Source of the DNA: Enterococcus casseliflavus NBRC 100478
Lineage (GTDB): Bacteria > Bacillota > Bacilli > Lactobacillales > Enterococcaceae
Direction of reading: 5' to 3'
Assembly: GCF_001544095.1 (NCBI RefSeq)
Contig: NZ_BCPT01000006.1
Coordinates: forward strand, 62,001-126,000
Length of the DNA: 64,000 nucleotides
Of this stretch, positions 41,089 to 50,735 are shown piece after piece (the stretch's first letter is position 1; the number at the start of each line of letters is the position of its first letter). Under the pieces are notes generated by a model, which did no database searches, was not told the DNA's origin, and was given only the letters and a program-made list of their open reading frames with translations. The position numbers and the translations under genes are program-made.

Positions 41089-42900
41089 ATGTGTGGAATT
41101 GTAGGAATCGTAGGAAAATCAAATGCAGAACGAATTATTTTGAACGGATTGGAACGCTTAGAGTATCGCGGCTATGACTCAGCAGGTCTTTATGTCGCTG
41201 ATCGGACTTCGGATCACTTAATTAAAGCCCAAGGAAGAATCAAAAACTTGGAAGAAAAAGTGACTTCTGAAGTAACAGGAACGATCGGTATCGGACATAC
41301 CCGTTGGGCGACCCACGGCAAGCCATCAGAAATGAACGCTCATCCTCATACTTCAGCAAACCAAGCACTCGTGTTGGTTCATAACGGTGTGATCGAAAAC
41401 TTTGAAGAGCTTCATCAAGAATATTTAAGCAACCACCAATTTGAAGGTCAAACAGATACGGAAATCGTTGTTCATTTGATTGAAGCATTGAAGGAGCAAG
41501 ACAACAGCACGACCAAAGCAGCCTTTAAAAAAGCTTTGTCCTTGATTCGCGGCTCTTATGCCTTTGCCTTAGTAGAAAAAAATGATCCAGAAACCATTTA
41601 TGTTGCCAAAAACAAAAGTCCTTTATTGATCGGTTTGGGAGATGGGTTCAATGTCATCTGCAGCGATGCCTTAGCAATGCTCGATCAAACGACTCATTTT
41701 GTTGAGATCGAAGATGGCGAAATGGTGACCGTAACAGCCGATGCGATCGAAATCGAAGATCCAAAAGGAAACCTTGTGTACCGTGAATCTTATGAAGCAC
41801 AACTAGATCTGACTGACATCGAAAAAGGAACGTACCCTTACTACATGTTAAAAGAAATCGATGATCAACCAACTGTGATGCGCCGCTTGATTCAAGAATA
41901 TCAAGGAGAATCTGGTGAAGTAGTGATCGATCCAGCGTTAAAAAACGAACTTTTAGCTAGCGATCGGATCTACATCATTGCTTGTGGTACCAGCAATCAT
42001 GCTGGCTGGGCAGCAAAAGCCATTTTAGAAAAACTAACACAGATCCCTGTTGAGGTTCATTTATCTAGTGAGTTTGGCTACAACATGCCATTGTTGTCAG
42101 CAAAACCCTTCTTCTTGTTCTTATCACAAAGTGGTGAAACGGCAGATAGCCGTCAAGTATTAGTGACAATCAACCAGTTAGGTCTTCCTAGTCTGACGAT
42201 TACCAACGTTGCTGGTTCTACTCTTTCACGAGAAGCGAACCATACCTTATTGCTTCATGCTGGTCCAGAAATCGCTGTTGCCTCTACAAAGGCGTATACG
42301 GCACAGATCGCAGTGATGACGTTATTAGCAAAAGCCATTGGTGATGAAAAAGCTGTTCCTGAAGCATTGGACTTTGATGTTTTCCACGAACTAAGCATCG
42401 TTGCTTCTGCAATGGAGGCTTTAGTGGATGAAAAAGCTGTTATCAGTCAATTTGCTGAGGATTTCTTATCTGATACCCGCAATGCGTTTTACATTGGTCG
42501 TGGGAATGATTACTATGTATCGATGGAAGCGGCATTGAAATTAAAAGAAATTTCTTATATCCAAGCGGAAGGCTTTGCGGCTGGTGAATTGAAACACGGC
42601 ACCATCGCGTTGATCGAAGAAGGTACACCAGTGATCGGTGTGATCACGGAAGAAGTGACCGGCTCTCATACGCGAGGCAATTTGAAAGAAGTCGAATCTC
42701 GTGGGGCTCATACCCTTGTGATCGTTAGCCAAGAATTAGCAAAAGCGACTGATCAAATCATTTTACCAAATGTTCATCCATTGGTAACCAGCTTAGTGGC
42801 AGTCGTTCCAACACAGCTGCTGGCTTACTTTGCCACTTTACAGCGCGGATTCGACGTTGATAAACCAAGAAACTTAGCAAAATCCGTTACCGTTGAATAA
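41089..42900 (+). CDS. glmS: Glutamine--fructose-6-phosphate aminotransferase (isomerizing)
   Basis: GlmS makes glucosamine-6-phosphate from fructose-6-phosphate and glutamine, the entry step to UDP-GlcNAc and cell wall. The 603-residue protein has the N-terminal glutaminase domain with the catalytic Cys2 (MCGIVGIVG), RWATHGKPS and NGVIENF, and two SIS sugar-isomerase domains (CGTSNHAGWAAK, LFLSQSGETADS, ELKHGTIALIEEG). The C terminus KPRNLAKSVTVE is typical. Regulated by the ribozyme in its leader. Confidence 0.98.
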   Translation: MCGIVGIVGKSNAERIILNGLERLEYRGYDSAGLYVADRTSDHLIKAQGRIKNLEEKVTSEVTGTIGIGHTRWATHGKPSEMNAHPHTSANQALVLVHNGVIENFEELHQEYLSNHQFEGQTDTEIVVHLIEALKEQDNSTTKAAFKKALSLIRGSYAFALVEKNDPETIYVAKNKSPLLIGLGDGFNVICSDALAMLDQTTHFVEIEDGEMVTVTADAIEIEDPKGNLVYRESYEAQLDLTDIEKGTYPYYMLKEIDDQPTVMRRLIQEYQGESGEVVIDPALKNELLASDRIYIIACGTSNHAGWAAKAILEKLTQIPVEVHLSSEFGYNMPLLSAKPFFLFLSQSGETADSRQVLVTINQLGLPSLTITNVAGSTLSREANHTLLLHAGPEIAVASTKAYTAQIAVMTLLAKAIGDEKAVPEALDFDVFHELSIVASAMEALVDEKAVISQFAEDFLSDTRNAFYIGRGNDYYVSMEAALKLKEISYIQAEGFAAGELKHGTIALIEEGTPVIGVITEEVTGSHTRGNLKEVESRGAHTLVIVSQELAKATDQIILPNVHPLVTSLVAVVPTQLLAYFATLQRGFDVDKPRNLAKSVTVE

Positions 42901-42941
42901 GTTTTTTAAAAGATTGAAACCGAATTGGTTATCTTCTGTAT

Positions 42942-42996
42942 AATAAAAAGAACTCCTCGTTCGATGACTCGATCGTTCATAGGGGTTCTTTTTTTC
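42942..42996 (+). terminator. Terminator of glmS
   Basis: The stem AAAGAACTCC/GGGGTTCTTT encloses a loop with a weak internal stem and is followed by TTTTTCTT. Confidence 0.85.
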
Positions 42997-43143
42997 TTGT
43001 CTACTGCACAACAAATCCGAAAAGACTTTTAAAAGCAACTATCCTTCGCAAGGCTTGCCCACTGCGTCTCCTCTGTTAAGCGTTGCCGACAAAATCGTTG
43101 ACAAGTTTCTCTAATTCGCAAGTTGGCTTCTTGCTGGTAAGTA

Positions 43144-43185
43144 GACAAAAAAGACGACCAAAGGATATCTTTGATCGTCTTACTT
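43144..43185 (-). terminator. Terminator of cdaA-cdaR-glmM
   Basis: The minus-strand stem GACGATCAAAG/CTTTGGTCGTC is followed by TTTTTTG, a few bases past the glmM stop. Confidence 0.9.
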
Positions 43186-43191
43186 CTTCGT

Positions 43192-44547
43192 TTATTCCGC
43201 ACCGATTTCCTCTCGAACGACCGCTGCGATTTTTTCAACATAGTAATCGACTTTTTCAATGGTCGGCGCTTCTGCCATCACCCGAAGCAATGGTTCTGTT
43301 CCTGAAGGGCGAACCAAGATACGGCCTTCGCCGTTCATTTCTGCTTCTGTCTCTTCCACGATTTTACGGATAGCTGGAACATCCATCGCGCCATTTTTAT
43401 CTGTCACTCGAATGTTGACAAGTTTTTGTGGATAGATCGTTACCTCTCCTGCTAATTCCGACAGTTTCTTGCCCGTTTGTTTCATGATATTCAATAGTTG
43501 AATTCCTGATAGCAAACCGTCACCTGTCGTATTGAAATCCAAGAAAATCATGTGACCTGATTGCTCGCCACCAAAATTATAATCGTTTTTACGCATTTCT
43601 TCGACGACATAACGGTCACCGACTTGTGTGATGACATCTTTCAGTCCAATTGCTTCCACTGCTTTATGGAACCCTAAATTGCTCATGACTGTTGTCACGA
43701 TCGTTCCTTGGTTCAAGCGCTTTTGCTCCGCTAAATATTTCGCACAGATATACATGATTTTATCGCCATCAACGATGTTTCCTAGTTCATCTACTGCGAT
43801 GACCCGATCACCATCTCCATCAAACGCAAGACCAGCATCCGCCCCTTTTTCAACGACAAATTCAGCTAACGCTTCAGGGTGAGTCGATCCCACACCATCA
43901 TTAATGTTCAACCCGTCTGGAGACGTCCCCATTGTGAAGAATTCTGTTTCTAGATCGGCAAACAAACGATTGACACTTGTTGCTGTTGCGCCATTTGCTG
44001 CATCAACACACACCGTGATCCCTTCCAAATCATCAGGAATCGTTTGACGTAGAAATTGAGAGTATTTCAACAACCCTTCTGGAAACTCATCCACCGTCCC
44101 TAAGCCATCGGCAGAAGGACGTGGAAGTGTGTCTTCCGGTGCATCAAGTAATGCTTCAATTTCAGCTTCTTGTTCATCGACTAATTTAAAGCCATCATTC
44201 CCGAAAAACTTGATGCCATTGTCTTGTGCAGGATTGTGAGAGGCAGAGATCATTACACCTGCACTCGCTTTTTGCACTTTCGTCAAGTACGCAACACCCG
44301 GTGTAGAAATAACACCCAATTGGAATACCTCGATCCCGACAGATAATAGTCCAGCGATCAATGCATTTTCTAGCATCTGTCCAGAAATCCGTGTGTCCCG
44401 TCCCACCAAAACACGGGGACGGCGGTCCCCAGTTTCATGCTGACTTAATACATAGCCGCCGTAACGACCTAATTTAAATGCTAATTCAGGTGTCAACTCC
44501 TTGTTTGCTTCTCCTCTAACACCATCAGTACCAAAATATTTTCCCAT
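43192..44547 (-). CDS. glmM: Phosphoglucosamine mutase
   Basis: GlmM interconverts glucosamine-6-phosphate and glucosamine-1-phosphate, the step after GlmS. At 451 residues it is full length. Motifs: N-terminal FGTDGVRG, the phosphoserine loop SASHNP (Ser103), the magnesium-binding DGDGDR, GEQSGH, and the phosphate-binding [11 protein letters not shown] near the end. It is third in cdaA-cdaR-glmM; in several Firmicutes GlmM binds and inhibits CdaA. GAGG lies eight bases upstream. Confidence 0.98.
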   Translation of the reverse strand: MGKYFGTDGVRGEANKELTPELAFKLGRYGGYVLSQHETGDRRPRVLVGRDTRISGQMLENALIAGLLSVGIEVFQLGVISTPGVAYLTKVQKASAGVMISASHNPAQDNGIKFFGNDGFKLVDEQEAEIEALLDAPEDTLPRPSADGLGTVDEFPEGLLKYSQFLRQTIPDDLEGITVCVDAANGATATSVNRLFADLETEFFTMGTSPDGLNINDGVGSTHPEALAEFVVEKGADAGLAFDGDGDRVIAVDELGNIVDGDKIMYICAKYLAEQKRLNQGTIVTTVMSNLGFHKAVEAIGLKDVITQVGDRYVVEEMRKNDYNFGGEQSGHMIFLDFNTTGDGLLSGIQLLNIMKQTGKKLSELAGEVTIYPQKLVNIRVTDKNGAMDVPAIRKIVEETEAEMNGEGRILVRPSGTEPLLRVMAEAPTIEKVDYYVEKIAAVVREEIGAE

Positions 44548-44586
44548 TTTAATAACCTCTCTTATTCATTCTCTACAGTCAAACGA

Positions 44587-45678
44587 CTAAGAACTGCTTG
44601 TCGTCGTGCTGCTTGCGGAATTCTCTGTTTGTTCTTGCGTCGTGTCGACTGTCGAAGAATTGGCTTGAGAATTCGCACTGTTCGTTGCTTCATCGCCATC
44701 ATTGTTTGATTGATTCTCAGTAGTTGTTTCTGCAACCGGAGTGATTTGGATCGTCACTACTGTTGGATTGATCGTTGTTCCCTCTGGTACTGGAATCGTT
44801 ACTGTCCGTTCGGTCGTGGTTGTGATCTCACTAACATCCACTGGGACACCGATCTGCTGGGTCTCATCCAAAATACTTTGTGGTCCTGTTAGCACCGCAC
44901 TGATACTACTCATCCGGTAGATGTAATGAGAGATCCCATCTGGTGTTGTCCCCTGTTGAGTGACAAACAATTCAATTTCTTTGCTTGGTGCTTCCATCAT
45001 CAATGCCACATCGACCGAATCTGGCTCAGGAATGATCGCTAAAGGATTGTTTTCACTATCCCAAGCCTCGATCGTTCCATCCACCGTGATCGAATCACCA
45101 GTAATATCATCTGGATTCACGATCGCTACCACTCGGTCGATTTCTGCCAGTGTCTTGTCGCCAGTAGTGATCTCTACTTCTTGCGGTTCAACACTCATTG
45201 AATCAACGCCGTAACCACTCGTTGCTCCATCAGTCGAGATGACTGGCTCAACGGTAAACGTTTGGGTGACTTTTTTCTCGATCGTCACAGTGACGGTTTT
45301 GGGTTCGATTTCGGCTGTCACACTTGAGCTAAGATTTTTCACTTCTAAAGGGACCTCATGGGTTCCTTCATCAAGTCCAGTCAAATCAGCAACTACTCGA
45401 AAGCTCCGCGTTTCCTCGCTACGTTCAGCATTCAATTGCACCCGATTTCGACTAGACAAAGTCACGTCTACTGTTGTTTCAAATCCTTGGATAAAGTATT
45501 CATCTGTGTCATAGGTGGTCTGAATCGGTACATTATCGATCTCTTCCTCATAAGGATTTGAAGTTCCTGCAAGGTTGACTTGCAGGCTTGATCCGCTGGC
45601 GATGAAAAACAGAACCAGACTAAAGAACAGCGCTAGTATACCATAAAATACGTTTTGACGACGTTCTTTCTTGATCAT
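44587..45678 (-). CDS. cdaR: CdaR (YbbR-domain) regulator of c-di-AMP synthase
   Basis: This is a 363-residue protein with one N-terminal membrane segment (about 12-30) and an extracellular part with YbbR repeats (about 45-320, recurring strands such as VTVTIEKKVTQTFTVEP and EIELFVTQQGTTPDGISHYIY). A Ser/Thr/Gln/Asn-rich low-complexity tail (about 325-363) follows and may lie against the wall. CdaR modulates CdaA in related bacteria. It overlaps cdaA as ATGA and precedes glmM by 39 bases. Confidence 0.9.
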   Translation of the reverse strand: MIKKERRQNVFYGILALFFSLVLFFIASGSSLQVNLAGTSNPYEEEIDNVPIQTTYDTDEYFIQGFETTVDVTLSSRNRVQLNAERSEETRSFRVVADLTGLDEGTHEVPLEVKNLSSSVTAEIEPKTVTVTIEKKVTQTFTVEPVISTDGATSGYGVDSMSVEPQEVEITTGDKTLAEIDRVVAIVNPDDITGDSITVDGTIEAWDSENNPLAIIPEPDSVDVALMMEAPSKEIELFVTQQGTTPDGISHYIYRMSSISAVLTGPQSILDETQQIGVPVDVSEITTTTERTVTIPVPEGTTINPTVVTIQITPVAETTTENQSNNDGDEATNSANSQANSSTVDTTQEQTENSASSTTTSSS

Positions 45679-46556
45679 TTTCTTCCTCCTTTGTTGACCC
45701 CTTCAAAGAAAGATTGCAGCAAGTTGCGTTTACCAGGCTTTTCTTCTGGCACTAATTCGCGATTCAACACGTCGAGATACTCTTGTCGCGAAAGCTCAGT
45801 AAGCATCCGATTATTCAGGGTAATACTGACGTCTCCCGTCTCCTCTGAGACGATAATGGTCAACGCATCACTAACTTCTGAAATCCCGACAGCCGCTCGA
45901 TGGCGCGTCCCAAATTCTTTGGGAATCAACGGACTTTCTGACAGTGGTAAGTAGGCACTAGCAACAGCGATCTTATCATCTCTTAAGATGACTGCACCAT
46001 CGTGTAGCGGTGTATTGGGAATAAAAATATTGATAAGTAATTCGCCCGTCACGTCCGCATCTAAAGGAATCCCCGTTTCAATATATTCTTCTAACCCCGT
46101 CGTCCGTTCGATCGTGATCAATGCACCGATTTTTCGTTTTGCCATATATTGAACAGCTTTGTCCAACGCTTGGACCAACACTTCATCCCGTCGTTTTTCA
46201 TTCTTAGAAGTCTTGAAGAAAGAGCTACGGCCAAGATGCTCCAGCCCTCGTCGAATTTCTGGTTGGAAAATAACAATCGCGGCGATCACCCCATATGTGA
46301 TGACTTGATCCATCAACCAAGATAGCGTCTTTAATCCTACGATACCTGCCAAAAACCTTAGAACAATGAATAGGCCGACGCCTTTAAACAACTGGATCGC
46401 TTTTGTTCCTCGCACAAGCTGGATCAGCTTATAAACCAAGTACCAAACAACGATCACATCTAAAACATTTACTAAAAATGACCAAGAAAATATATCAAAT
46501 GAGAGCAATTCTCTCCAATAATCTAAATTAAAAAAATCCCTGAAATTTATCAACAT
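45675..46556 (-). CDS. cdaA: Diadenylate cyclase CdaA
   Basis: This 293-residue membrane-bound enzyme makes cyclic di-AMP from two ATP. Three N-terminal membrane segments (about residues 15-85) are followed by the DAC domain (about 100-260), with the hallmark DGA (PLHDGAVILR) and RHR (GTRHRAAVG) motifs. c-di-AMP controls potassium and osmolyte uptake and, in some Firmicutes, pyruvate carboxylase, which is also encoded in this window. First gene of the operon. Confidence 0.96.
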   Translation of the reverse strand: MLINFRDFFNLDYWRELLSFDIFSWSFLVNVLDVIVVWYLVYKLIQLVRGTKAIQLFKGVGLFIVLRFLAGIVGLKTLSWLMDQVITYGVIAAIVIFQPEIRRGLEHLGRSSFFKTSKNEKRRDEVLVQALDKAVQYMAKRKIGALITIERTTGLEEYIETGIPLDADVTGELLINIFIPNTPLHDGAVILRDDKIAVASAYLPLSESPLIPKEFGTRHRAAVGISEVSDALTIIVSEETGDVSITLNNRMLTELSRQEYLDVLNRELVPEEKPGKRNLLQSFFEGVNKGGRK

Positions 46557-46592
46557 AAACAGCCTTCCTTTATTCTTAAGACTTCAGATAAT

Positions 46593-46601
46593 AGTATAAC
46601 A
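46593..46601 (-). promoter_or_regulatory. Extended -10 promoter of cdaA-cdaR-glmM
   Basis: The minus strand reads TGTTATACT, an extended -10 with TATACT, about 35 bases upstream of cdaA. The -35 is not recognisable. Confidence 0.55.
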
Positions 46602-46767
46602 TAGGACCTCTTCAAAGATTTGAAAAAAAACAAATTTATGAAAAAGTTTTGAAAAAATAAACAGCTCTTTTACTTAGTTTACCATTATCCTGAAATCATT
46701 GTTTGTCAAAGGTCTTAGAAGATTTCATCTAAACGAGCTTCTTGCACTCATTTCTTAGGAAAAACAA

Positions 46768-46813
46768 CAAATGACCCTGAAAAACGGGTCAAACCGTTTT
46801 TCAGGGTCATTCC
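46768..46813 (-). terminator. Terminator of the PFOR gene
   Basis: A near-perfect 17-base stem (ATGACCCTGAAAAACGG with its complement) around a short loop is followed on the minus strand by TTGTTGTTTTTCC. It is one of the strongest hairpins in the window. Confidence 0.88.
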
Positions 46814-46824
46814 TCAGCGAGCGA

Positions 46825-49800
46825 TTACTCTTGCTGACGGCGCTTTGCGCGCGCTGCACGCCGTGCTGCTCTTTCAGCGAGCTGCTCTTCGCTTAACGGC
46901 TGTTTTTCTCTTCGTACACGCTCCGTTTTTACTGCCGTTGGTTGTTCTGCATAAGTACTTACCTTTTTTTCAAGCTTTGCTCGTATTTTTTCTTCTTGAC
47001 CTGCTAAGCGAGCATAGTTGTAGAAACGAGTTTTCGCATCTGAAACGGTTTTTTCAAACAACGCTTGCGCCGCATTCGGATTGGCAGACTGCAAGGATGC
47101 AAATCGAACTTGTGTCTGCATAAAGGCAGGCATTTGATCAAATGCTGGCTTTTTGAAATCGAGTGTAATTGGCTGTTTCCCTTTTTCTGCCAACAGCGGG
47201 TTATAGCGGTAGAGACTCCAATACCCCGATGCAACTGCTTCTTGTGCTTCTTTCAAGGATTGACCCATTCCGCCTGCAAGACCGTGGGTGATACATGGCG
47301 TATAGGCAATGATGATTGACGGTCCTGGGAACCGCTCGGCTTCTTCAAAGGCTTTGATCGTTTGCATTTGATTGGCACCAGATGCGATTTGTGCGACATA
47401 GACATGTCCGTAGGTCATCGCCATCATTCCTAAATCTTTTTTGGAAACAAACTTGCCACTCGCAGCGAATTTAGCAATGGCCGAAGTCGGTGTCGCTTTA
47501 GAGACTTGCCCCCCTGTATTAGAATAGACTTCATTATCTAACACGAGAATATTGACGTCTGCACCAGAAGCGAGGACATGATCGATACCGCCAAACCCAA
47601 TATCATATGCCCATCCGTCACCGCCTATCATCCATTGGCTTGGCTTAACAAACAATTCTTTCTCCTGCAAGATTTTGTTCAGCTGAGGTGTTGTGGCAGC
47701 TTCAGCTTCTAAGGCGGCGATCAATTTTGCTGCTCGCTGCTGCGTCCCAGCACTTTCTTCTCGATGAAGGTCCCAATCATCAATCAAAGCCTGCAATTCT
47801 TCTGATACATTGGCTTTCAACGACTGCAGCTGGGCTGCTAATTTCTCCCGTCGGGTTTGGTTGGCTAAGAACATGCCATAGCCATATTCGGCATTGTCTT
47901 CAAACAACGAGTTTGACCAAGCTGGCCCTTGTCCTAAGTGATTGGTTGTATAAGGAGATACTGGTGAGGTTCCACCCCAAATCGAAGAGCAGCCGGTCGC
48001 ATTGGCGATCATCATGCGATCACCAAACATTTGGGTCAATAGTTTCACATAGGGGGTTTCCCCACAGCCCGCACAAGCACCAGAGAACTCCAACAAAGGT
48101 TTATTGAATTGGGAGCCCAAAACAGTTCCTGGTTTTGCTGGATTTTCTTTTTGACGTAAAGTCATCGCAAAAGCCCAATTTAAAGCTTGTTCTTTTTGTT
48201 CTTCGTAAGGACGCATCGTCAAAGCTTTCCCTTTGGCGGGACATGCTTCCACACAAAGGCCGCAACCTGTACAATCTTCAACGGAAACTTGAATTCGATA
48301 TTTTTGCCCATTCACGCCTCGCATCTCTCTGACGATAAAGCCTTCAGGTGCTTCGGTTAATTCATCTTCATCTGCCAAAAACGGACGGATCGCCGCATGA
48401 GGACAGACAAAAGCACACTCATTGCACATGGTACAGCGATCTGATAGCCACTCGGGCACTTCAACAGCGATGCCCCGCTTCTCAACCGCTGTTGTCCCGA
48501 CAGGGATCACCCCTTCAGTCATTTGATTTCGTACGAGGGTACCTACGCTTAGTTGGTTGCCTTCTTGACGGTTGATGGGTTCCACGATTTCCCGTACAAA
48601 TTGTGTTGTAGCAGTGGATGTCCTCTCCGGCACTTCGATCGTTGCCCACTTGCTTGGAACAGGGATTTCTTGTAATAATTCGATGGTGCGATCGATGGCT
48701 GCTTGGTTCTTTTCAACGATCGCCATCGATTTGTGCCGATAACTTTTCAGCGCCTCTTCTTTTAAAATCGGCAAGATTTCCTCGGTCGGAATGATGTTTG
48801 CCAAGTAAAAGAAGGCTGTTTCCATCGCGGTATTGATCCGCCCACCTAAGCCGACTTCCATTGCCAACTGCATGGCATTGATGGTATAAAAGCGGATCTC
48901 GTTTTCAGCAAGATAACGTTTCATTTTCTTCGGTAGATTTTTTAAGATTTGCTCTTGTGACCAGGTCGTATTTAATAAAAAGGTTCCGCCTTTTTTGAGT
49001 CCTTTCAGCAAATCATACGTATGCAAATACGCAGGCGTATGACACGCAACGAAATCCGCGTGTTCGATCAAATAGGTAGAACGAATGGGGGTATCCCCAA
49101 ATCGCAGATGAGAAACCGTTAGACCACCAGATTTTTTCGAATCATAATGGAAATAGCCTTGTACATATTTTTCGGTATGGTCACCGATGATTTTGATTGC
49201 TGACTTATTTGCCCCGACGGTCCCGTCAGAGCCGAATCCCCAGAATTTCGCTTGGAAGGTGGATGGATCAGTTAGATCTAGCGTGCCCTTTGATGGCAAC
49301 GACAATTGCGTCACATCATCCGTGATCCCAATGGTGAAGCGTTTCTTTTGGCTCGCTTTTGGCTTGAGCAATTCGTCATAAACGGCAACGATTTGATCAG
49401 GCGTCACATCTTTTGACCCAAGACCATAGCGTCCACCAATGATCGTCGGCCGAATCGCTGCATCATACATGGCACTTTGCACATCCAAAAGCAAAGACTC
49501 GCCATTGGCACCAGGTTCTTTGCTGCGATCCAATACAGCGATACTTTTAACGGTAGCAGGCAGTTTTTCTAAGAAGACTTCTAGTGGGAATGGTCGATAC
49601 AAATGGATCGACAAGACCCCCACCTTGCGGCCTGAAGCGCATAAATGATCCACCGTTTGCTGGATCGTTTGCGTCGAGGACCCCATCGAAACGATGACTT
49701 CTTCGGCGTCCGAAGCACCATAATAATCCACTAAATCATAGTTGGTTCCTCTTAAAGCATTGATTTTTTTCATGTAAAAACGAACGATCTCAGGCAATGT

Positions 49801-50508
49801 TTGATAATGCTGATTGATCGTTTCCCGCTGTTGAAAATGGATATCAGGATTTTGATTCGTTCCACTCGTCGTCGGGTGATTCGGGTTCATGGCTTTTTGT
49901 CGAAAGGCAGTCAATTTTTCATGATTGACCAACTGTGCCAATTCCTCATAATCTAAGACCTCTATTTTTTGAATCTCATGACTGGTTCGAAACCCATCAA
50001 AAAAATTTAAAAATGGGATATTGGCTTCGATAGCTGCTAAATGAGCGACTGGCGCTAAATCCATTACTTCTTGGACACTGCTTTCCGCTAACATAGCAAA
50101 GCCTGTTTGTCGGGTGGCCATTACATCGGTATGATCTCCAAAAATATTCAAAGCATTGGTGGTCACTGCTCGGCTGGCGACATGAAAGACGCCTGGCAGC
50201 ATTTCCCCAGCAATCTTGTACATATTTGGTACCATTAATAAAAGTCCCTGGGATGCCGTATAGGTCGTCGTTAAGGCGCCCGTTTTTAATGAGCCGTGAA
50301 CCACACCGGCCGCCCCTGCTTCAGATTGCATTTCAACCACTTTCACCGGCTGCCCAAAAAGATTATGCTTTCCTTGAGCAGACCACTGATCCACTAATTC
50401 AGCCATGGTTGAACTAGGGGTTATCGGATAGATCGCCGCAAGTTCCGTAAAGGCATAGGAAATATAGGCTGCTGCCGTATTGCCATCCATTGTTTTTCTT
50501 TTTCTCAT
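46825..50508 (-). CDS. nifJ: Pyruvate:ferredoxin (flavodoxin) oxidoreductase
   Basis: This 1227-residue single-chain PFOR oxidises pyruvate to acetyl-CoA and CO2 and passes electrons to ferredoxin or flavodoxin, an anaerobic route parallel to pyruvate dehydrogenase and pyruvate formate-lyase. Order: N-terminal domain (AIYPITPSSTMAELVDQW, residues about 19-36), a middle domain with LRFGDTPIRSTYLI, a two-cluster ferredoxin domain (CTMCNECAFVCPHAAI and CTGCGLCVEACP), the proximal-cluster cysteines (CAGCGETPYV), and a TPP site (GGDGWAYDIGFGG...DNEVYSNTGGQ). The last 40-50 residues are an unusual Arg/Glu/Ala-rich tail. AAAGGAAG lies eight bases upstream. Confidence 0.95.
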   Translation of the reverse strand: MRKRKTMDGNTAAAYISYAFTELAAIYPITPSSTMAELVDQWSAQGKHNLFGQPVKVVEMQSEAGAAGVVHGSLKTGALTTTYTASQGLLLMVPNMYKIAGEMLPGVFHVASRAVTTNALNIFGDHTDVMATRQTGFAMLAESSVQEVMDLAPVAHLAAIEANIPFLNFFDGFRTSHEIQKIEVLDYEELAQLVNHEKLTAFRQKAMNPNHPTTSGTNQNPDIHFQQRETINQHYQTLPEIVRFYMKKINALRGTNYDLVDYYGASDAEEVIVSMGSSTQTIQQTVDHLCASGRKVGVLSIHLYRPFPLEVFLEKLPATVKSIAVLDRSKEPGANGESLLLDVQSAMYDAAIRPTIIGGRYGLGSKDVTPDQIVAVYDELLKPKASQKKRFTIGITDDVTQLSLPSKGTLDLTDPSTFQAKFWGFGSDGTVGANKSAIKIIGDHTEKYVQGYFHYDSKKSGGLTVSHLRFGDTPIRSTYLIEHADFVACHTPAYLHTYDLLKGLKKGGTFLLNTTWSQEQILKNLPKKMKRYLAENEIRFYTINAMQLAMEVGLGGRINTAMETAFFYLANIIPTEEILPILKEEALKSYRHKSMAIVEKNQAAIDRTIELLQEIPVPSKWATIEVPERTSTATTQFVREIVEPINRQEGNQLSVGTLVRNQMTEGVIPVGTTAVEKRGIAVEVPEWLSDRCTMCNECAFVCPHAAIRPFLADEDELTEAPEGFIVREMRGVNGQKYRIQVSVEDCTGCGLCVEACPAKGKALTMRPYEEQKEQALNWAFAMTLRQKENPAKPGTVLGSQFNKPLLEFSGACAGCGETPYVKLLTQMFGDRMMIANATGCSSIWGGTSPVSPYTTNHLGQGPAWSNSLFEDNAEYGYGMFLANQTRREKLAAQLQSLKANVSEELQALIDDWDLHREESAGTQQRAAKLIAALEAEAATTPQLNKILQEKELFVKPSQWMIGGDGWAYDIGFGGIDHVLASGADVNILVLDNEVYSNTGGQVSKATPTSAIAKFAASGKFVSKKDLGMMAMTYGHVYVAQIASGANQMQTIKAFEEAERFPGPSIIIAYTPCITHGLAGGMGQSLKEAQEAVASGYWSLYRYNPLLAEKGKQPITLDFKKPAFDQMPAFMQTQVRFASLQSANPNAAQALFEKTVSDAKTRFYNYARLAGQEEKIRAKLEKKVSTYAEQPTAVKTERVRREKQPLSEEQLAERAARRAARAKRRQQE

Positions 50509-50534
50509 CTATATAACTTCCTTTAATCATCATT

Positions 50535-50561
50535 TTGCACAATAAAACACAATTCATTATA
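50535..50561 (-). promoter_or_regulatory. PFOR promoter with a Rex-like dyad over the start point
   Basis: The minus strand has TATAAT (50556-50561) with a weak -35. Immediately downstream, TTGCACAATAAAACACAA (plus-strand reading, 50535-50552) resembles the redox repressor Rex site TTGTGA-n6-TCACAA in one half only. The promoter is reasonable; the operator is tentative. Confidence 0.4.
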
Positions 50562-50735
50562 GCTGAAAATCAAGGAATATAAAAGCACAGTCAGGGGATT
50601 TTTCTTAATTTCGTGAAACGAAATACATAGTATTTAGCTCATTCTCCTCCTCTTTTCACAGACTTAAATCAAAAGACCTGAGGCTTTTCTTTCAGTAGAA
50701 ACTTCGGTAAACTAAAAGAAAAAGGAGGAATCTTA

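Noticed and set aside
43029-43259. A 76-codon minus-strand frame past the end of glmM
   Set aside because: Its first part lies inside glmM, it crosses the glmM terminator, and no start with a ribosome binding site follows. It could be a remnant of an older gene but cannot be shown.
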